Positions 11,906 through 23,559 of a stretch of 64,000 bases of DNA are shown in pieces. How positions within the stretch are numbered: the first letter of the stretch is position 1; each line of letters opens with the position of its first letter. Position numbers and translations under genes: made by a program. Source of the DNA: Agrostemma githago (taxonomy: Eukaryota > Streptophyta > Magnoliopsida > Caryophyllales > Caryophyllaceae); contig OY288251.1 of assembly GCA_958450325.1 (NCBI GenBank), positions 63,753,666 through 63,817,665 on the forward strand, written 5' to 3'. Below the pieces are notes generated by a model. That model had not been told where the DNA came from and made no database searches. It saw only the letters and a program-made list of their open reading frames with translations.

Positions 11906-11920
11906 ATATTTCTTGTAGTG

Positions 11921-14233
11921 ATTCAGCGTCTGACCAGCAGGATAACTGCCCTGGCACGATTCATCGCTAGGTCAGCCGATAAGTCAACGCCTTTCTTCAA
12001 AATAATGAAAGGGAACAAATAGCTCAAATGGGAGGCAGAGCAGAAGGAAGCCTTTGAACAATTGAAAGATCATCTACAAAGGCTGGCGACCCTGGCAAGG
12101 CCGGTAGCAGAAGAAAAGCTTTTCATGTACATACCCGTGACAAATTCAACGGTAAGTGCAGTAATTCTAAGGGAAGAAGCAGGCTCTCAACAACCGATTT
12201 ACTTCGTAAGCCACGCCCTGGGGGCACCCGAGAAAAACTATCTGGTCGTTGAGAAGGCGGCCTATGCGATAGTCATAGCGGCACGAAAACTCATACCATA
12301 TTTTGATGCCCACCCTGTTGTTGTATTGACCGACCAGCCCTTGGAAAAGGTATTGGAAAAGTTTGAAAAATCTGGAAGACTGCTAAAGTGGGCTATAGAG
12401 CTAAGCGGGCTGGGAATATCTTATCAGTCCAGGACAGCGATTACGGCGCAGGCCCTGGCAGATTTCTTGGCCGAATGCTCCCACTCAGAGGAAGACGACC
12501 CACCAGCCGGCGAGTGGACGGTATATACTGATGGATCATCCACGGCTAATGGAGCGGGGGCAGGGATCGTTCTTACTAGCCCTGAGGGGGCAGACTTTGA
12601 GCATGCACTCAGGTTCACCTTCCCTGCGTCGAAGAACGAGGCCGATTACGAAGCTGTTCTGGCAGGCATCAACCTAGCAAAGGCATCAGGGGCAGAAAGA
12701 CTTGTCCTAGCTACATATTCCCAGCTCATAGCAAATCAGATCAACGGTGAATATGAAGCCAGGGACCAGACCATGGCCTCATACTTAGAGAGAGTAAAGC
12801 AAGAGCTGTCTGGTTTAAAGTCTTATGAAGTTAGACAAGTCCCCCGGTCGCAAAATAATCGGGCGGATTCCCTGTCCAAGCTGGCAAGCTCCAGCCTGCA
12901 AGACATAAGGAGATCAGTATGGGTAGATGTAATACAAGAAAAATCTACAGCACCCTGCCAACTGGTCAGTATCATTGAAGAAATAGAAGTCGAGATCTGG
13001 ATGACCCCAATCATCCAATTCAAGAGACATGGAACCTTGCCACAAGACCCTGCCCAGAAGAGGAGAATTCATGCCAAGGCTGCATGGTTCATACTGATTG
13101 GTGAAGAACTGTACCGCAAGTCATTTTCCACCCCTTTGCTTAAATGCCTTGGGGCAGGGCAAGCCGCAGAAGTGTTGGACAATATACATTCAGGTATCTG
13201 CGGCCACCATTTAAGGGGACAAACGCTAGCGCATAAAGCCCTGAGGGCAGGGTACTACTGGCCAACCATGCTCGCAGATGCCAGGGACCTAACCTGGAAA
13301 TGCAAGAAGTGTCTACTCTTCGCCCCCGTAATACACGCCCCGGCCCAGTACCTCAGGCCAATCCTGTCCCCCATCCCCTTTGCCCAATGGAGGATGGACA
13401 TCCTGGGTCCATTTGCTGCGGCGACTGGGGGCAGAAAATTCCTTATAGTAGGGATTGACTACTTCACCAAATGGATCGAAGCTGAAGCTGTCCCAAATAT
13501 AACAAAGCCGGCAGTCAGAAAGGTAATCTAGAGGAATATAATAACAAGGTATGGCCTGCCGAAAGTCCTGGTCTTCGACCATGGCAAGCAGTTCGACAAC
13601 GACCCACTGAGAGCCTGGCTGGAAGGGCATGGTATAACCGTCGCCTACTCCGTTGTCTGCCATCCGTAGACCAACGGGCAAGCCGAAGCAGCAAACAAAC
13701 AGATCCTGAATGGGCTAAAGAATATGGTAGACGAATTAAAAGGAAGATGGGCAGATGAACTCCCAAGTGTCCTGTGGTCGATCAGAACCACAAGGAAAGA
13801 GTCCACAGGGTAGACTCCTTTTGGCCTGGTCTACGGAGCCGAAGCCCTGTTACCTATCGAGGCTCGGATCCATACCCTTCGGTCCCATCAATTTGACCAA
13901 ACCAGTAACGAGGCCGCGATGACAGAAGCCCTTGATCTGGTCGGTGAGGTAAGACAAGAGGCCTGCGTCAACATTGTCGCCTATCAACAAAGGATGAGGA
14001 AGGTATACAACAAAAGGGTGAACACGAGGAACGTCCAGGTAGGCGACCTGGTCTTGAGAAAAACCCAGGCAGTAGGAAGGTCAAAAGAGCACGGGAAGCT
14101 AAGCGCTAACTGGGAAGGCCCCTATCAGGTGACCCAAGTCATGGGACCAGGCACATACAGAATCGCCATCCCGGAAGGTCAGGAGCTGGCGGCTCATTGA
14201 AATGTGGATAACCTGAAGAAGTATTATGTCTAG
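11921..14233 (+). pseudogene. RNase H and integrase of element 1 (3' part of pol)
   Basis: Continues the pol frame after the CACTA insertion. RNase H is marked by YTDGSSTANGAGAG (about 12524) and by EADYEAVLAG. The integrase zinc finger is at about 13190-13320 (ICGHH ... WKCKKC). The catalytic core has MDILGPF, DHGKQFDN and GQAEAANK, giving the D, D and E residues. The C-terminal domain has VGDLVLRKT and KLSANWEGPYQV. Stops interrupt it at 12020-12022, 13529-13531, 13667-13669, 13811-13813 and 14198-14200. Compared with element 2 or the family pattern these are CAG-to-TAG or TGG-to-TAG/TGA changes. The original terminator is probably the TAG at 14231-14233 after KKYYV. Confidence 0.85.
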
Positions 14234-14470
14234 TTTGAAGATTTATTTTCGTTTCCCAAAAAAGTCGGCGGAGGACGGTCAAAATTGAAATGTCGACGGC
14301 TCCGACCGCGAATATTAAAATTTTTACTTCAAGGAATGAAAAAGACTCTTGAATTCATACTCGTTGTATGTTCAGATTAAGCACTTCACACACAAACGAG
14401 AAGGGGGCAATAGGGGCAGGGCCCCCCTGTTGCAAAACTCAGGAAAAATAGACCCCCCAACAAAAAAACG
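14234..14470 (+). other. Untranslated spacer between integrase and tandem repeat in element 1
   Basis: No ORF. It is conserved in order and sequence with 53590-53807 of element 2 (reverse strand), including a GGGGGCAATAGGGGCAGGGC-like stretch. It is part of the 3' region of the retroelement. Confidence 0.6.
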
Positions 14471-14930
14471 CTAAGTCCCTCGCCTGCCTCTGTGCAGGCA
14501 GGGGGCAGGCCCTCTAACTCCAGATGGAGTCAGGGTCAGGCCAGGCCTCACGTGCCAAACGAACAAGGACTGAGGCACACTCAACCTTGTATAAAAAACA
14601 ATAAGTCCCCCGCCTGCCTCTGGGCAGGCAGGGGGCAGGCCCTCTGATTCCGGATCAGGAGTCAGGGTTAGGCCAGGCCTCGCACGCCAAACGAACAAGG
14701 ACTGAGGCACACTTAACCTTGTATAAAAAATAATAAGTCCCCCACCTGCCTCTAGGCAGGTAGGGGGCAGGCCCTCTGACTCCAAATCAGGAGTCAGGGT
14801 CAGGCCGGGCCCCATGAGCCAAACGAGCAAGGGTTGAGGCACACTCAACCTTGTACAAAAAACGCTAAGTCCCCCGCCTGCCTCTAGGCAGGCAGGGGCC
14901 AAAACCCCTAACTTCAGGTCAGAATTAAAG
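14471..14930 (+). repeat. ~131-bp tandem repeat in the 3' region of element 1 (about 3.5 copies)
   Basis: The landmark AAGTCCC recurs at 14473, 14603, 14735 and 14867, giving spacings of 130, 132 and 132 bp. Each unit contains a GCCTGCCTCTGGGCAGGCAG inverted motif and ends in a TTGTATAAAAAA-type tract. The homologous array in element 2 (52973-53590) has one more period. The long minus-strand ORF across this array exists because the period is close to a multiple of three. Confidence 0.85.
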
Positions 14931-15182
14931 ATCAAGCAAAAAGTCAGAACAATAAAATCGATAAGGCATGTAGCGAGAAAGTATCCGTCAAATTAATAAC
15001 AAGTCAAGGACAAAGCTTGCAGAGCAAGCAATGAAAATCCGGATACACAAAAGTAAAAAGATTACAAGGCCGGCAGCCGACCACATCTGGGCTCGGCGCG
15101 CAAAAAGATAATAAAATCAACGAGGAAATAAAGGCGCAGAAGGGTAAGGACAGGAACCCTCAGAAAACGACTGTCCTGCATA
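14931..15182. other. Spacer between tandem repeat and aORF1 in element 1
   Basis: No ORF is supported. It would hold the 3' untranslated region and polyadenylation signals of the antisense gene aORF1, which ends at 15183. Confidence 0.5.
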
Positions 15183-18100
15183 CTAGGCGGTAGGGTCATT
15201 CTGGTCAGAGCCAGGAGCATCCTTAGGAGACTTGTTAGCCCTGGCTTCATTCTTGACCATGTAAAGAGCGCTAAAAGCATCCTCGTCAAAGTCAGGCAAC
15301 AACTCCCGAATAACCACTATGATGAACTCAGAGGATGAGGAAGCTCATGAGGAAAAGGCCTTATCCACCACCGAGTTGGCCTCCTCAATAATCTCCTTCT
15401 TCTCCTTAAGCCACTTTTCGCCCTGGGCCACCTGAAGATCAGAGTCAGCCTTGGTCAGACGAGTAGCATACTCCCCAAGGCGACCCTCCAGCTCAGCAAC
15501 CCTCTTTTTAGCCTGCTCCAAATCAGTCGCCTCCTTTACAGCTTTTTCTCCCTGGTCCTTCGACCGAGGGACCTGACCCCTGGCTTCCTCCAGCTCACCT
15601 TCACACCTGGACAGCTGAACCTTCGGGTTGCCAGTAAGAGCAACATCCCTCTCAACCTCCATTATGCGATCAGAGAGGGGGGATCCAAAAGTAATGGTTA
15701 GCTCCTCATCACTTAGACGATTGAGAGCCGCCAACTCCGCAGAGGCCTGGAAAATTCGGGAACAATGGAGGATGAGCTGGGCAGCCTGGTTGCAGGAGTG
15801 TGTCAAGGACTTTACAGTCTGATCAATGGAGGCGAAGTTAGAATCTGATAATAAGGCTGAAACATCAACACTTTCACCAACCACAAAGTGGAACTCGGCA
15901 TTCCCCTCAGTGAACAAAGTTTCTGGGTGCTCAGGGGCAGAGCGCTTTGAAGGGAGAGTACTGGCGTCTGCCTCCAAGTCTACCACCAGATTGTCATCCA
16001 CATGCTTCTTGTCTTTTCTCTTCCTTCCAATCAAGGGGACGCTCTCCCCAGTCTCCTCAGAAGGGGAGGGCCTTGCTGCCGCAGAAGGATGAGCTCCAGG
16101 AGAAGTGTCCCTACGCTTGCTAGTCGGTGAAGGGATAGCCTCTAACGCAGCCTTTCCCTCCGCTGTCTTGGGAGCAGGGGTCAGAGGCGCAGGACGTCTG
16201 GAAGCTGGCTTTGGGGGAGGAGGGAGCCTCGCCTTGCTCGCTGTGATGCTCTTTATATGACCCATGAGAGGCTCTTTCTTAAAGCTAGGAGGAAGGGCAG
16301 GACGGTTAGTGAGAGGCCTGCGTTCTATATCTAGTCTAAAGCGCTTCAATTGTTTCTTCGTCCAACTATTCTTCTGGTACTCCGCAGGCAAAACAAACTA
16401 GGTAAGCACACAGTAAAAGCATTCCAAGAGAAGTCCATTGAAACGCCAGATCCCCTGAACTACCTGCAGTAAGACCAAGGTTCAAACCCAAAGGTAGATA
16501 TTCATCGGATGATATGAGGTCTGCACGAGGGAGCCAGATGGTGGGGCCGTACACGCCCTTCCCGTCCTTCGCACTTGCAAACTGTTCCAACAAAGATTTA
16601 TCTTTGCTGCCCAGCTTAACCTCAAGGGTCTTCCAGCCAACTTCAGGGTGATACTCCTCGCGGGTCTCCAGGCAAGTGTGAACATGGTTCCTGAAGTGTC
16701 GGGGAATTCTCCACCCATTCTCACTATGGACATACAGAAAATTGTTCTTCCAATTTTTTAAACTATTCATGGCAGGCCAGACCAAGGAGTGGCCCTTCTG
16801 CCTAAGAAGGGAGAAATATCTTGGGGCTCCACCCCCCTCTGCAGAGGAAATCATCTGCAGACCGACCATGTACCTAAAAGCGTCTTTTGAAGGCTCATCC
16901 CCCAGGAACAGGCAAAACCAGGCATAGGCCACCAGCGACCTGACCGCCACTGCGGTCAGCTGGGCAACAACCACATTCATACACCTGAAGGCCTCCTCAA
17001 AAAAGGGATGAAGAGGAAAACGCAGGCCAAACTCCAGACACTTATGATAAATGGCTATACAATTGTCAGGAGGGTTGCATACATTGTCCTTCTCCCCAGG
17101 AATGACAACCGAGTAACCCCTCCCAAAATTATAGATGCTGGCTATGTCCTCAGCGGCGTTCTTGGCCATTATCATCTCCCGCGGTCCAGGCGCAGGGTAT
17201 GTGCGTAGGGGAACCTGTAGACACCCACATTTTGACCGCCAGGTGTCTATAATAGTTCCCGCCAAACATTCGATGATGATCGGACGCAAACATGCTTTGA
17301 TGGACTCGGATATGGGCTCGAAATCATGGACATTTGGCTTGGGCTTATTACGGAGTACAAATCTTACAAAACCAACCTCAAATCCAGGCCCACTGGGTCG
17401 TTTCGAGTCAAATGAGACTAATTTGGGTCGAATCCGGTACCAGGGGTAAAACCGTCTTTTAGCGATCGAGTCAAAACCCGGTCAAAGATATTTCCCGAGA
17501 CTCACGGACCAACCGTGACACCTCACGTGTCCGGTTTGGACTCCAATACTACAAAAAATCAGCTTCGAAAACATTAAACAATTCCGTTAAAGGTAGAATT
17601 TGATCTCAAGTGGAATTCTATCCGAAAAAACTAAAGCAATTACCGACCGAGTGTCAAACACTCGGCCGAAATCAGCCAAACCAGCCGAGTTCTTTTTCTT
17701 CTTCACCAAGAAAGCGAGTTCTCGTTCCTTTCAACTTCTTACATTTCCTATCCAAACCGGTATTTTTGTCATACAAACAAGGCTATCTTCACTCCTATAA
17801 ATAGGACCTCCCGTTCAACACATAGGACACACAACACAACACGACACAAAAATCGTGACACACAGAAAATTTTACAAACTATATATATCAACCACACATG
17901 AAATATACATCCATCATCCTCGACATCTAAAAAAATCATTCAAAGCAAATCCCGATATACCTCTGAAGAAGCACCGAAATACTGCCAAAATACCGACGAA
18001 TCCGACCTAAAAAAAACCGGCCGAAACCCGTCCAACCACACGTCCAAAATAACACCTTAACTCATCCTGCATCATCTCGACGCTCCCAAGTTTAAACCAC

Positions 18101-19821
18101 TGTCCGACGAACTCCATACCGAGAAAACAAAGCATGTAGGTTGAGGGTGTAAATCAAACCCGACTCTTTCCCCTTTTCTCCTCCTTCTCCACGTTTTTTT
18201 CTTCTTTTTTGTCTTGTCGTCGGTCGTTTCGTATTTTAATATGGGTCGTTCATCGCATATTTTTTATTTCTAATAATCGATACTACAAAAACTATTTTTT
18301 ATAACGTTCTTAAAATACGATATCGATTCTCTAATCGAATATCATATCTAACAAGAACAAAATTAATTAATTCTCGTTGATGCTAATAAAATCGTTACAT
18401 CTTTTTAAACAAAATCCGACGATTTTATACGCGGAGAGAATTAACATCTTTTTCGTTCAAAATTCTTTTTTTTACTTTTCGTTCAAAACAAACTTTTTTC
18501 AAAACCTTTTCTAAAATCATTCCGACTATTCGATATCGATTTCATAATCGAATATCGAATACGACGAATATTGAAAATATGGATCGGGTATAAATTAATC
18601 CATATTTGTACGCGATTTATAAAAATTGACGGTTTTCGACAAATAATAAAAAGCGGACAGACCGCCACGCGAGTCGCGCGCCTGTCAGGCGACTCGCGCG
18701 GTGGCCTGTTTAGCCGGGTCCTTTTTTTCGTTTCCTCGCTTTTCTATTTTTTTATATTCTTTTCGAATCTTACATAAAAAGCGACTTTCGCGACATACTT
18801 CGATAAATATTTTCTTCTTCGACCTCGGTCAACACGTGCTAATCCATCACGTGTCATAAGTCTTTTCCAAAATCATGCATATTATTTATTTACGTCTTTA
18901 TTCAAATTATTCAATCGTTACTAACTCGTTTTCTCGTGTTTGTAGCAATTTATTTATCGTTTGTTTTGTTAGACTAAAACAAATTCACATGCTAAAATAA
19001 CTTTGACGTTATTAGTTTAACATGCATTAAACGACTTAGCAACCCATTTATTTTTCTCTCACATGTCTAGGGAAAATAATCTTTGCATATCATTCAACCG
19101 TTGAACTAACGTGTGGACACCAAAAACGAACGATATCTTAGTAAAGGCCGCTAAGTGCGGGCGGGGTTGAGTGTTCTTAGTGAACTTCCCAACACGTACC
19201 CTCACCCCTTACTCAAAACCATGGTTTCCGGATGTCCGAATCCATTGGCAACGAAAGTCATTCAATACACGATATCCGATAATGTCGGTATCGGTATCAA
19301 ATGCTAAGGGACAAACCCGATAAACTCTGACATCGGAAATGGGCCGTATTTCGTATACGGCCCACTACGACATAGAGTGGGTTCGAATGGTTCCGAATAA
19401 CCACAAAGTTCGGTGGCGACTCCTACTTCGATTTAAAGTTCAATTCGACCCATATCATATGGAGATTCATTCGCCTCCCCTAACCCGCGCGTGGCCGCGT
19501 CGGGGTGGACCTATGTCATGTCCACAGAGCCTTATATTTCTCTTTATCTAGGTAATAGACTTTCCCCGGTTCCCTAGGTATAAGATCCCCGGCGATAGTA
19601 AAAGGGTCGATCTCAAACGCCTCTTGGTCGGAGTCGACGACATCAACCGGAGCGGGGTCAAGGGAGTTAGCACCCGCACTATCTTCTGAGGGTGGCCCCC
19701 TGGCCATCGTAACCCCGGCAGAGGAGGAGGGAAGGTCAGTGTTAACACCACCCACATCCTCCTTCGACCCCTGAGCAGACGGTTCATCGAAGGACAGAAT
19801 TCGAGAGCGACGACGGGTCAG
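15183..19821 (-). pseudogene. aORF1 of element 1: antisense gene with putative gypsy-type transposon domain and coiled coil, split by a solo LTR
   Basis: Transcribed opposite to gag-pol. Exon 1 runs from about 19821 to about 16440, with the solo LTR 17216-19526 inside it. The probable start codon (19819-19821) is CTG where element 2 has ATG. GLRFPLHPFFEEAFRCMNVV, AVAVRSLVAYAWFCLFLG and the following Trp-rich stretch match the pattern I know as the 'putative gypsy type transposon' domain (Transposase_28), found in antisense ORFs of Tat elements. After an intron, exon 2 (about 16370-15183) encodes a Pro/Ser/Lys-rich linker and a coiled coil (for example LEQAKKRVAELEGRLGEYAT), ending near LLPDFDEDAF. 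Defects are one extra base before the intron, a TGA at 15345-15347, and the LTR. The protein's function is unknown. Confidence 0.75.
17216..19526 (+). mobile_element. Solo LTR of the Ogre/Tat-like family (copy B, 2311 bp) inside aORF1
   Basis: Runs TGTAGACACCC...GTCCACA with GAACC (17211-17215) before and GAGCC (19527-19531) after, a 5-bp duplication with one mismatch. A TATA box (TATAAATAGG) is at 17796-17805. A GC-rich hairpin at 18663-18706 has arms built on GCGAGTCGCGCG. There is no internal region or second LTR, so this is a recombination-derived solo LTR. Removing it rejoins the aORF1 codons between Lys-Tyr-Lys and Val-Pro-Leu, as in element 2. Confidence 0.9.
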
Positions 19822-20391
19822 GATGTTCAGAAAAAAGCCAAAATAAAAATAAGAGCAACTGAAAGGCGAGGAAGTCAGAGGTTGAGAATTTAACCTAGAC
19901 AGAGGCCGCTGGAAAGAGACGCCTAAGAAATCCTCAGTCTAGAGATCCGACAGAAGGAAAATTGTGTAAAGAGATGGGTTTTGTAAGGGTTCGAAAGTGT
20001 AAAAGGGGGAGTAGTGGGGGTAAAGGCGCTTTTAGAGGAAGGGGAAGATGAGAAGTCCCTCCTGGGAAGCCATCCAGTCAAAGGCCTCCTCTACAAATCC
20101 CCCACGTGTCACACTTTTCGAACCTAACCACCCATCACTTCCCAAGAACCTTGAAAACATAAGGACAGCGGGAAATGATTGCAGTACGTCTCCCAAGGCG
20201 CATTTCAAAAAAAACAAAAAAAACAAAACACAACACAATAAGCAAAAGCCCACCAAATTTCTCCATTAATTAAAAGCCCAAAGGGCCAGAATTACAAAGC
20301 GAGAGGTGGGAATCAAAAGAAAAGGAAAACAAGATGATTACAAAAAAGGGCCTAAGGTCCGGCTCAGCCTGCCAGAGAATGCAGGGAAGAC
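19822..20391 (-). other. Spacer between aORF1 and aORF2 in element 1
   Basis: No ORF. It corresponds to 49812-50369 of element 2, where a TATA box lies about 200 bp before aORF1. Here the equivalent site (about 20030-20035) has lost the TATA core (CTCTAAAAG instead of CTATAAGAG). An A-rich tract at 20208-20235 is on the plus strand. Confidence 0.55.
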
Positions 20392-23215
20392 CTAATCTTC
20401 ATCAGAGCCTGGGAAGGAGTAGTCCCTAGGGTTGCTGTTGCCTCCGTCATCGGACCCCCAGTTCCAGCTGCCCGAGTCTTTTATCGGATCATCAGGGCCT
20501 TCTTCTTCGCTTCTCAGGGCATCACGGCCAGACGAGTAGCCCAGACCGTTGCTGTCTCCTGAGTCGCAGCTACTCAGGTCCCAGTCTTCACCAAATTTGG
20601 CCACCCTAGTGCCCTCGGGGTAGCCATGTGTAGACACCCACATTTTGACTGCCAGGTGTCTATAGCAGTTTTCGAAAAACACCCGATGATGATCGGACGT
20701 AAACATGACTAAATACGCTTGATTATGAACTCGAAATCAATAGTAATTGGCGCGAGCTTTTAACGGAGTAAAAATCTCACAAAACAGACCTCAAATTCAG
20801 GCCTAGTGAGACATTTCTAGTCAAATAAGACTAATTTGGGTCAAATCCGACACCAGGGGCAAAACCGTCTTTTAGCAACCGAGTCAAAACCCGGTCAAAG
20901 ATATTTTCGAGACACATAAACCAGCCGTGTCACCCCATGAGTCCGGTTTGAGCTCAAACACTACAAAAAATCAGCTACACAAAATATTAAACAATTCCGT
21001 TAAGGGTAGAATTCGATCTCCAGTAGGAATCCTATCCGAACACCCGATCAAACACTCGACCGAGCATCAAATACTCGGCTGAGCAGCCTGTTTTCCAGCC
21101 AATTCCGTGGCTTCTTTGCCAAGAAAAGAGAATTCTCGTTCTTCTCGATTTCTTACATTTCCTATCCAAACCGGTATTTCTTGTCGTCCAAGCAAGGATA
21201 CCTCTCCTAACCTCCTTTCCTATAAATAGGACCATTCCCACACACAATTATTCATTCATCAATCATCATACACCTTCTACAACTTCTTCTATCATCGATT
21301 ATCACATCCAAAAATCCCGACATACAACCCGAAACTCTAGCAAGCCTTAGGCAAACCTTACCAAAAATACAAACACCTTAACTCCACCTATATTCTCGTT
21401 ACTCCAACGCAAGCACCGTTACTACGAGTTCCTAATCGAGACCGGAATTAGCATGTAGGTTGAGGGTGTAAAATCAATCCCGTCTTCTCCCTTTTTCTCT
21501 TCCCTTCTCTCGTTCTTTTCTTCTTTTGCGTCGTGTCTTCAGTCTTTTTTTATTATGGGTCATCGTCGCATTTTTTTACATAATATCGATACTACAAACT
21601 ATTTTTCATATAAAACAACTTTCTTAAAATACGATATTGACTCTATAGTCAAATATTATATCTAACAAGAACTAAATTAATCTCGTTGATGCTAAAAATC
21701 GTCACATGGTCTAAAAAACAAAATATGACGATTTCAAACGCGGAGAGAATCAACATTCTTTTCTTTTCATTCAATTTCTTTCAAAAAAACAATTTTATAA
21801 AACTTTTTTTTTAAATCATTCCGAGTATTTGATATCGATTTCATAATCGAATGTCGAATACGACGAATATCGAAAATATAAGTCGAGTATAAATTAATCC
21901 ATATTTATACGCGATTTATTAAGACTAACGATTTTCGAAAAATCAAACCCGAGACAGCCCGAGACGCAATCCGCGCGCGTCCCGGGCGAGACGCCCACCT
22001 GCGCGAGTCGCGCCACCTCCCGGGCGAGTCGCACAGGGGCCTGTAAACCGCCGCTTTTTTTCCTCGTTTCCTATTTTTTATTAGCATCGTTTCTTTAAAT
22101 AAAACAGCGGTTTTCTCGGCATATTTCAGGCTTTCGATAAATATCTTTTTTTTTACCACGGTCAGCACGTGTTTAATTCATCACGTGTCACAAAACTTTT
22201 CGAAATTATGCATGTCATCATATTTGCATCTTTTATTCAACTTATCAATCGTTACTAACCTGTTTGTTCATGTCTTTAGCAATTTCTTTTCGTTTGTTTT
22301 ATTACACTAAAATGAACCACGCATGCTAAAATACAACTTTGACGTTAATTTTTAGATGCATTAAAACGACTTAGCAAACATAATTCACATGTTTATTCAA
22401 AACACTCTTTGCATATCATTCAATCGTCGAACTAACGCGCGTACATAAAAATCGAACGATATCTTAGTAAAGGCCGCTAAGTGCGGGCGGGGTTGGGTGT
22501 TCTTTGTGAACTTTCGAACACGTATCCTCACCCCTTACTCAGAACCATGGTTTCCGGATGTCCGAATCCATTGGCAACGAAAGTCATTCAATATTCGATT
22601 ACCGATAATGTCGATATCGGTATCAAATGCTAAGGGACGAACCCAATAAACTCTGACATCGGAAATGGACCATATTTTGTACATGGCCCACTACGACATA
22701 GAGTGGGTTCGAACGAGCCCGAACTCCCACAAAGTTTGGTGGCGACTCCTACTTCGATTTAAATTTCAACTCGAGATCCATCTCACATGAGATTCATTCG
22801 CCTCCCCAAACCCGCGCGTGGCCGCGTCGGGGTGGACCTATGTCATGTCCACACCATGGTCATTCTTCGGCCTCTTCGATACAGGGGAAGAAGGGCCTGA
22901 ATCAGGACAGTCATGATCAAAATTCTCCGGCTGTAGCCAGGGGAAGCACCGATGGCACCCTTTGAAAGAGCAGCCTCCCACCTAGGTGCAGTACTTGGGC
23001 CTTGGCTTCGTAGAGGACAGAGTTTTTCTAGGGCGTTTGATAGCCCTTGACAGGGGCTTTGCCCTAGTAGCCTGCAAAGAGCGGGAGTAGGTTCGCCTAC
23101 TGCGACGAATGACTGAGTGCACCTGCCTAGGATACTTAAGCCTCCTACGCCCCCTGTAGCGGAGGGCAGTTACAAAAACCCCTCGTCGAAAAAACTTATC
23201 CCTCACCCAAGACAT
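20392..23215 (-). pseudogene. aORF2 of element 1: antisense ORF for a small basic/acidic protein, split by a solo LTR
   Basis: The start is MSWVRDKFFRRGVF at 23215. The first part is Arg-rich (RYRGRRRLKYPRQ, IRRSRR), then Lys/Pro-rich. A stop TAG sits where element 2 has Gln (KPRPKYCT, then stop). The frame then continues with a CSFKGCHRCFPWLQPENFD motif until the solo LTR 20629-22853. After the LTR the C-terminal part reads KFGEDWDLSSCDSG and ends DYSFPGSDED at 20392. It is acidic and rich in Ser, Gly and Asp. A TATA box lies at 23287-23293, 72 bp before the ATG. I do not recognise the protein. Conservation of layout between two element copies says it was once a real gene. Confidence 0.65.
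20629..22853 (+). mobile_element. Solo LTR of the Ogre/Tat-like family (copy C, 2225 bp) inside aORF2
   Basis: Runs TGTAGACACCC...GTCCACA and is flanked by a perfect 5-bp duplication, CCATG at 20624-20628 and 22854-22858. A TATA box (TATAAATAGG) lies at 21221-21230. It is closer to copy B than to copy A by eye, for example in sharing GAGTCGC-type GC-rich motifs (about 21960-22030). Confidence 0.92.
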
Positions 23216-23559
23216 TTTTGGAAGAAGAAAATAGCAAAGGAAGATGTTCAAAGAAATTTGCAAAAGAAAATGGATTGAATTTGGGTTTTATACACAAAGG
23301 GTGAGGGGCAACCATCCCTACAAAAGAGAGCCAGGCTTCAGGCAGACACGCAGCTCGAGGAACTGTTTTACGAAGAGCAGTCATGAGGAAAAAGCCTCTC
23401 AACTCTTTGCATGCGCAATGTCATTTAAGACATTCCTCCTAGGGAATGTGCACTGCATTTAATGCAAGGGGAGAGCTCAAAAGTCAACCTCCCACCATGC
23501 TGATCACAAGATCGTCTGCTGAGGGGAACCCTGCTTCCCCTCTGCCGACGAGGGCCAAT
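23216..23559 (-). promoter_or_regulatory. Putative promoter region of aORF2 and 3' spacer of element 1
   Basis: TATAAAA at 23287-23293 on the minus strand stands 72 bp upstream of the aORF2 ATG, and element 2 keeps the same arrangement (49143-49149). The stretch next to the LTR (GACGAGGGCCAAT, ending 23559) occupies the polypurine-tract position of the element, but is only weakly purine-rich. Confidence 0.55.

Larger units (their letters stand above)
8558..11920 (-). mobile_element. Non-autonomous CACTA (En/Spm-type) DNA transposon, 3363 bp
   Basis: The element begins CACTACAAGAAT and ends ATTTCTTGTAGTG, an inverted terminal repeat starting with CACTA. The flanking triplets are ATC (8555-8557) and ATT (11921-11923), a 3-bp target duplication with one mismatch. 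Both subterminal regions are packed with palindromes of the type GCGACTGATTTCAGTCGC, the expected position for transposase-binding repeats. Inside is one six-exon gene (9173-10787, minus strand) but no TNP2-type transposase, so movement would need a partner element. Confidence 0.9.

Noticed and set aside
14471..14935. 154-codon minus-strand ORF with a repeating LTLTPDLESEG-like sequence
   Set aside because: It lies over the ~131-bp tandem repeat. The period is near a multiple of three, so stops are missing in one frame by chance. The counterpart at 53325-53663 is in a different relation to the repeat.
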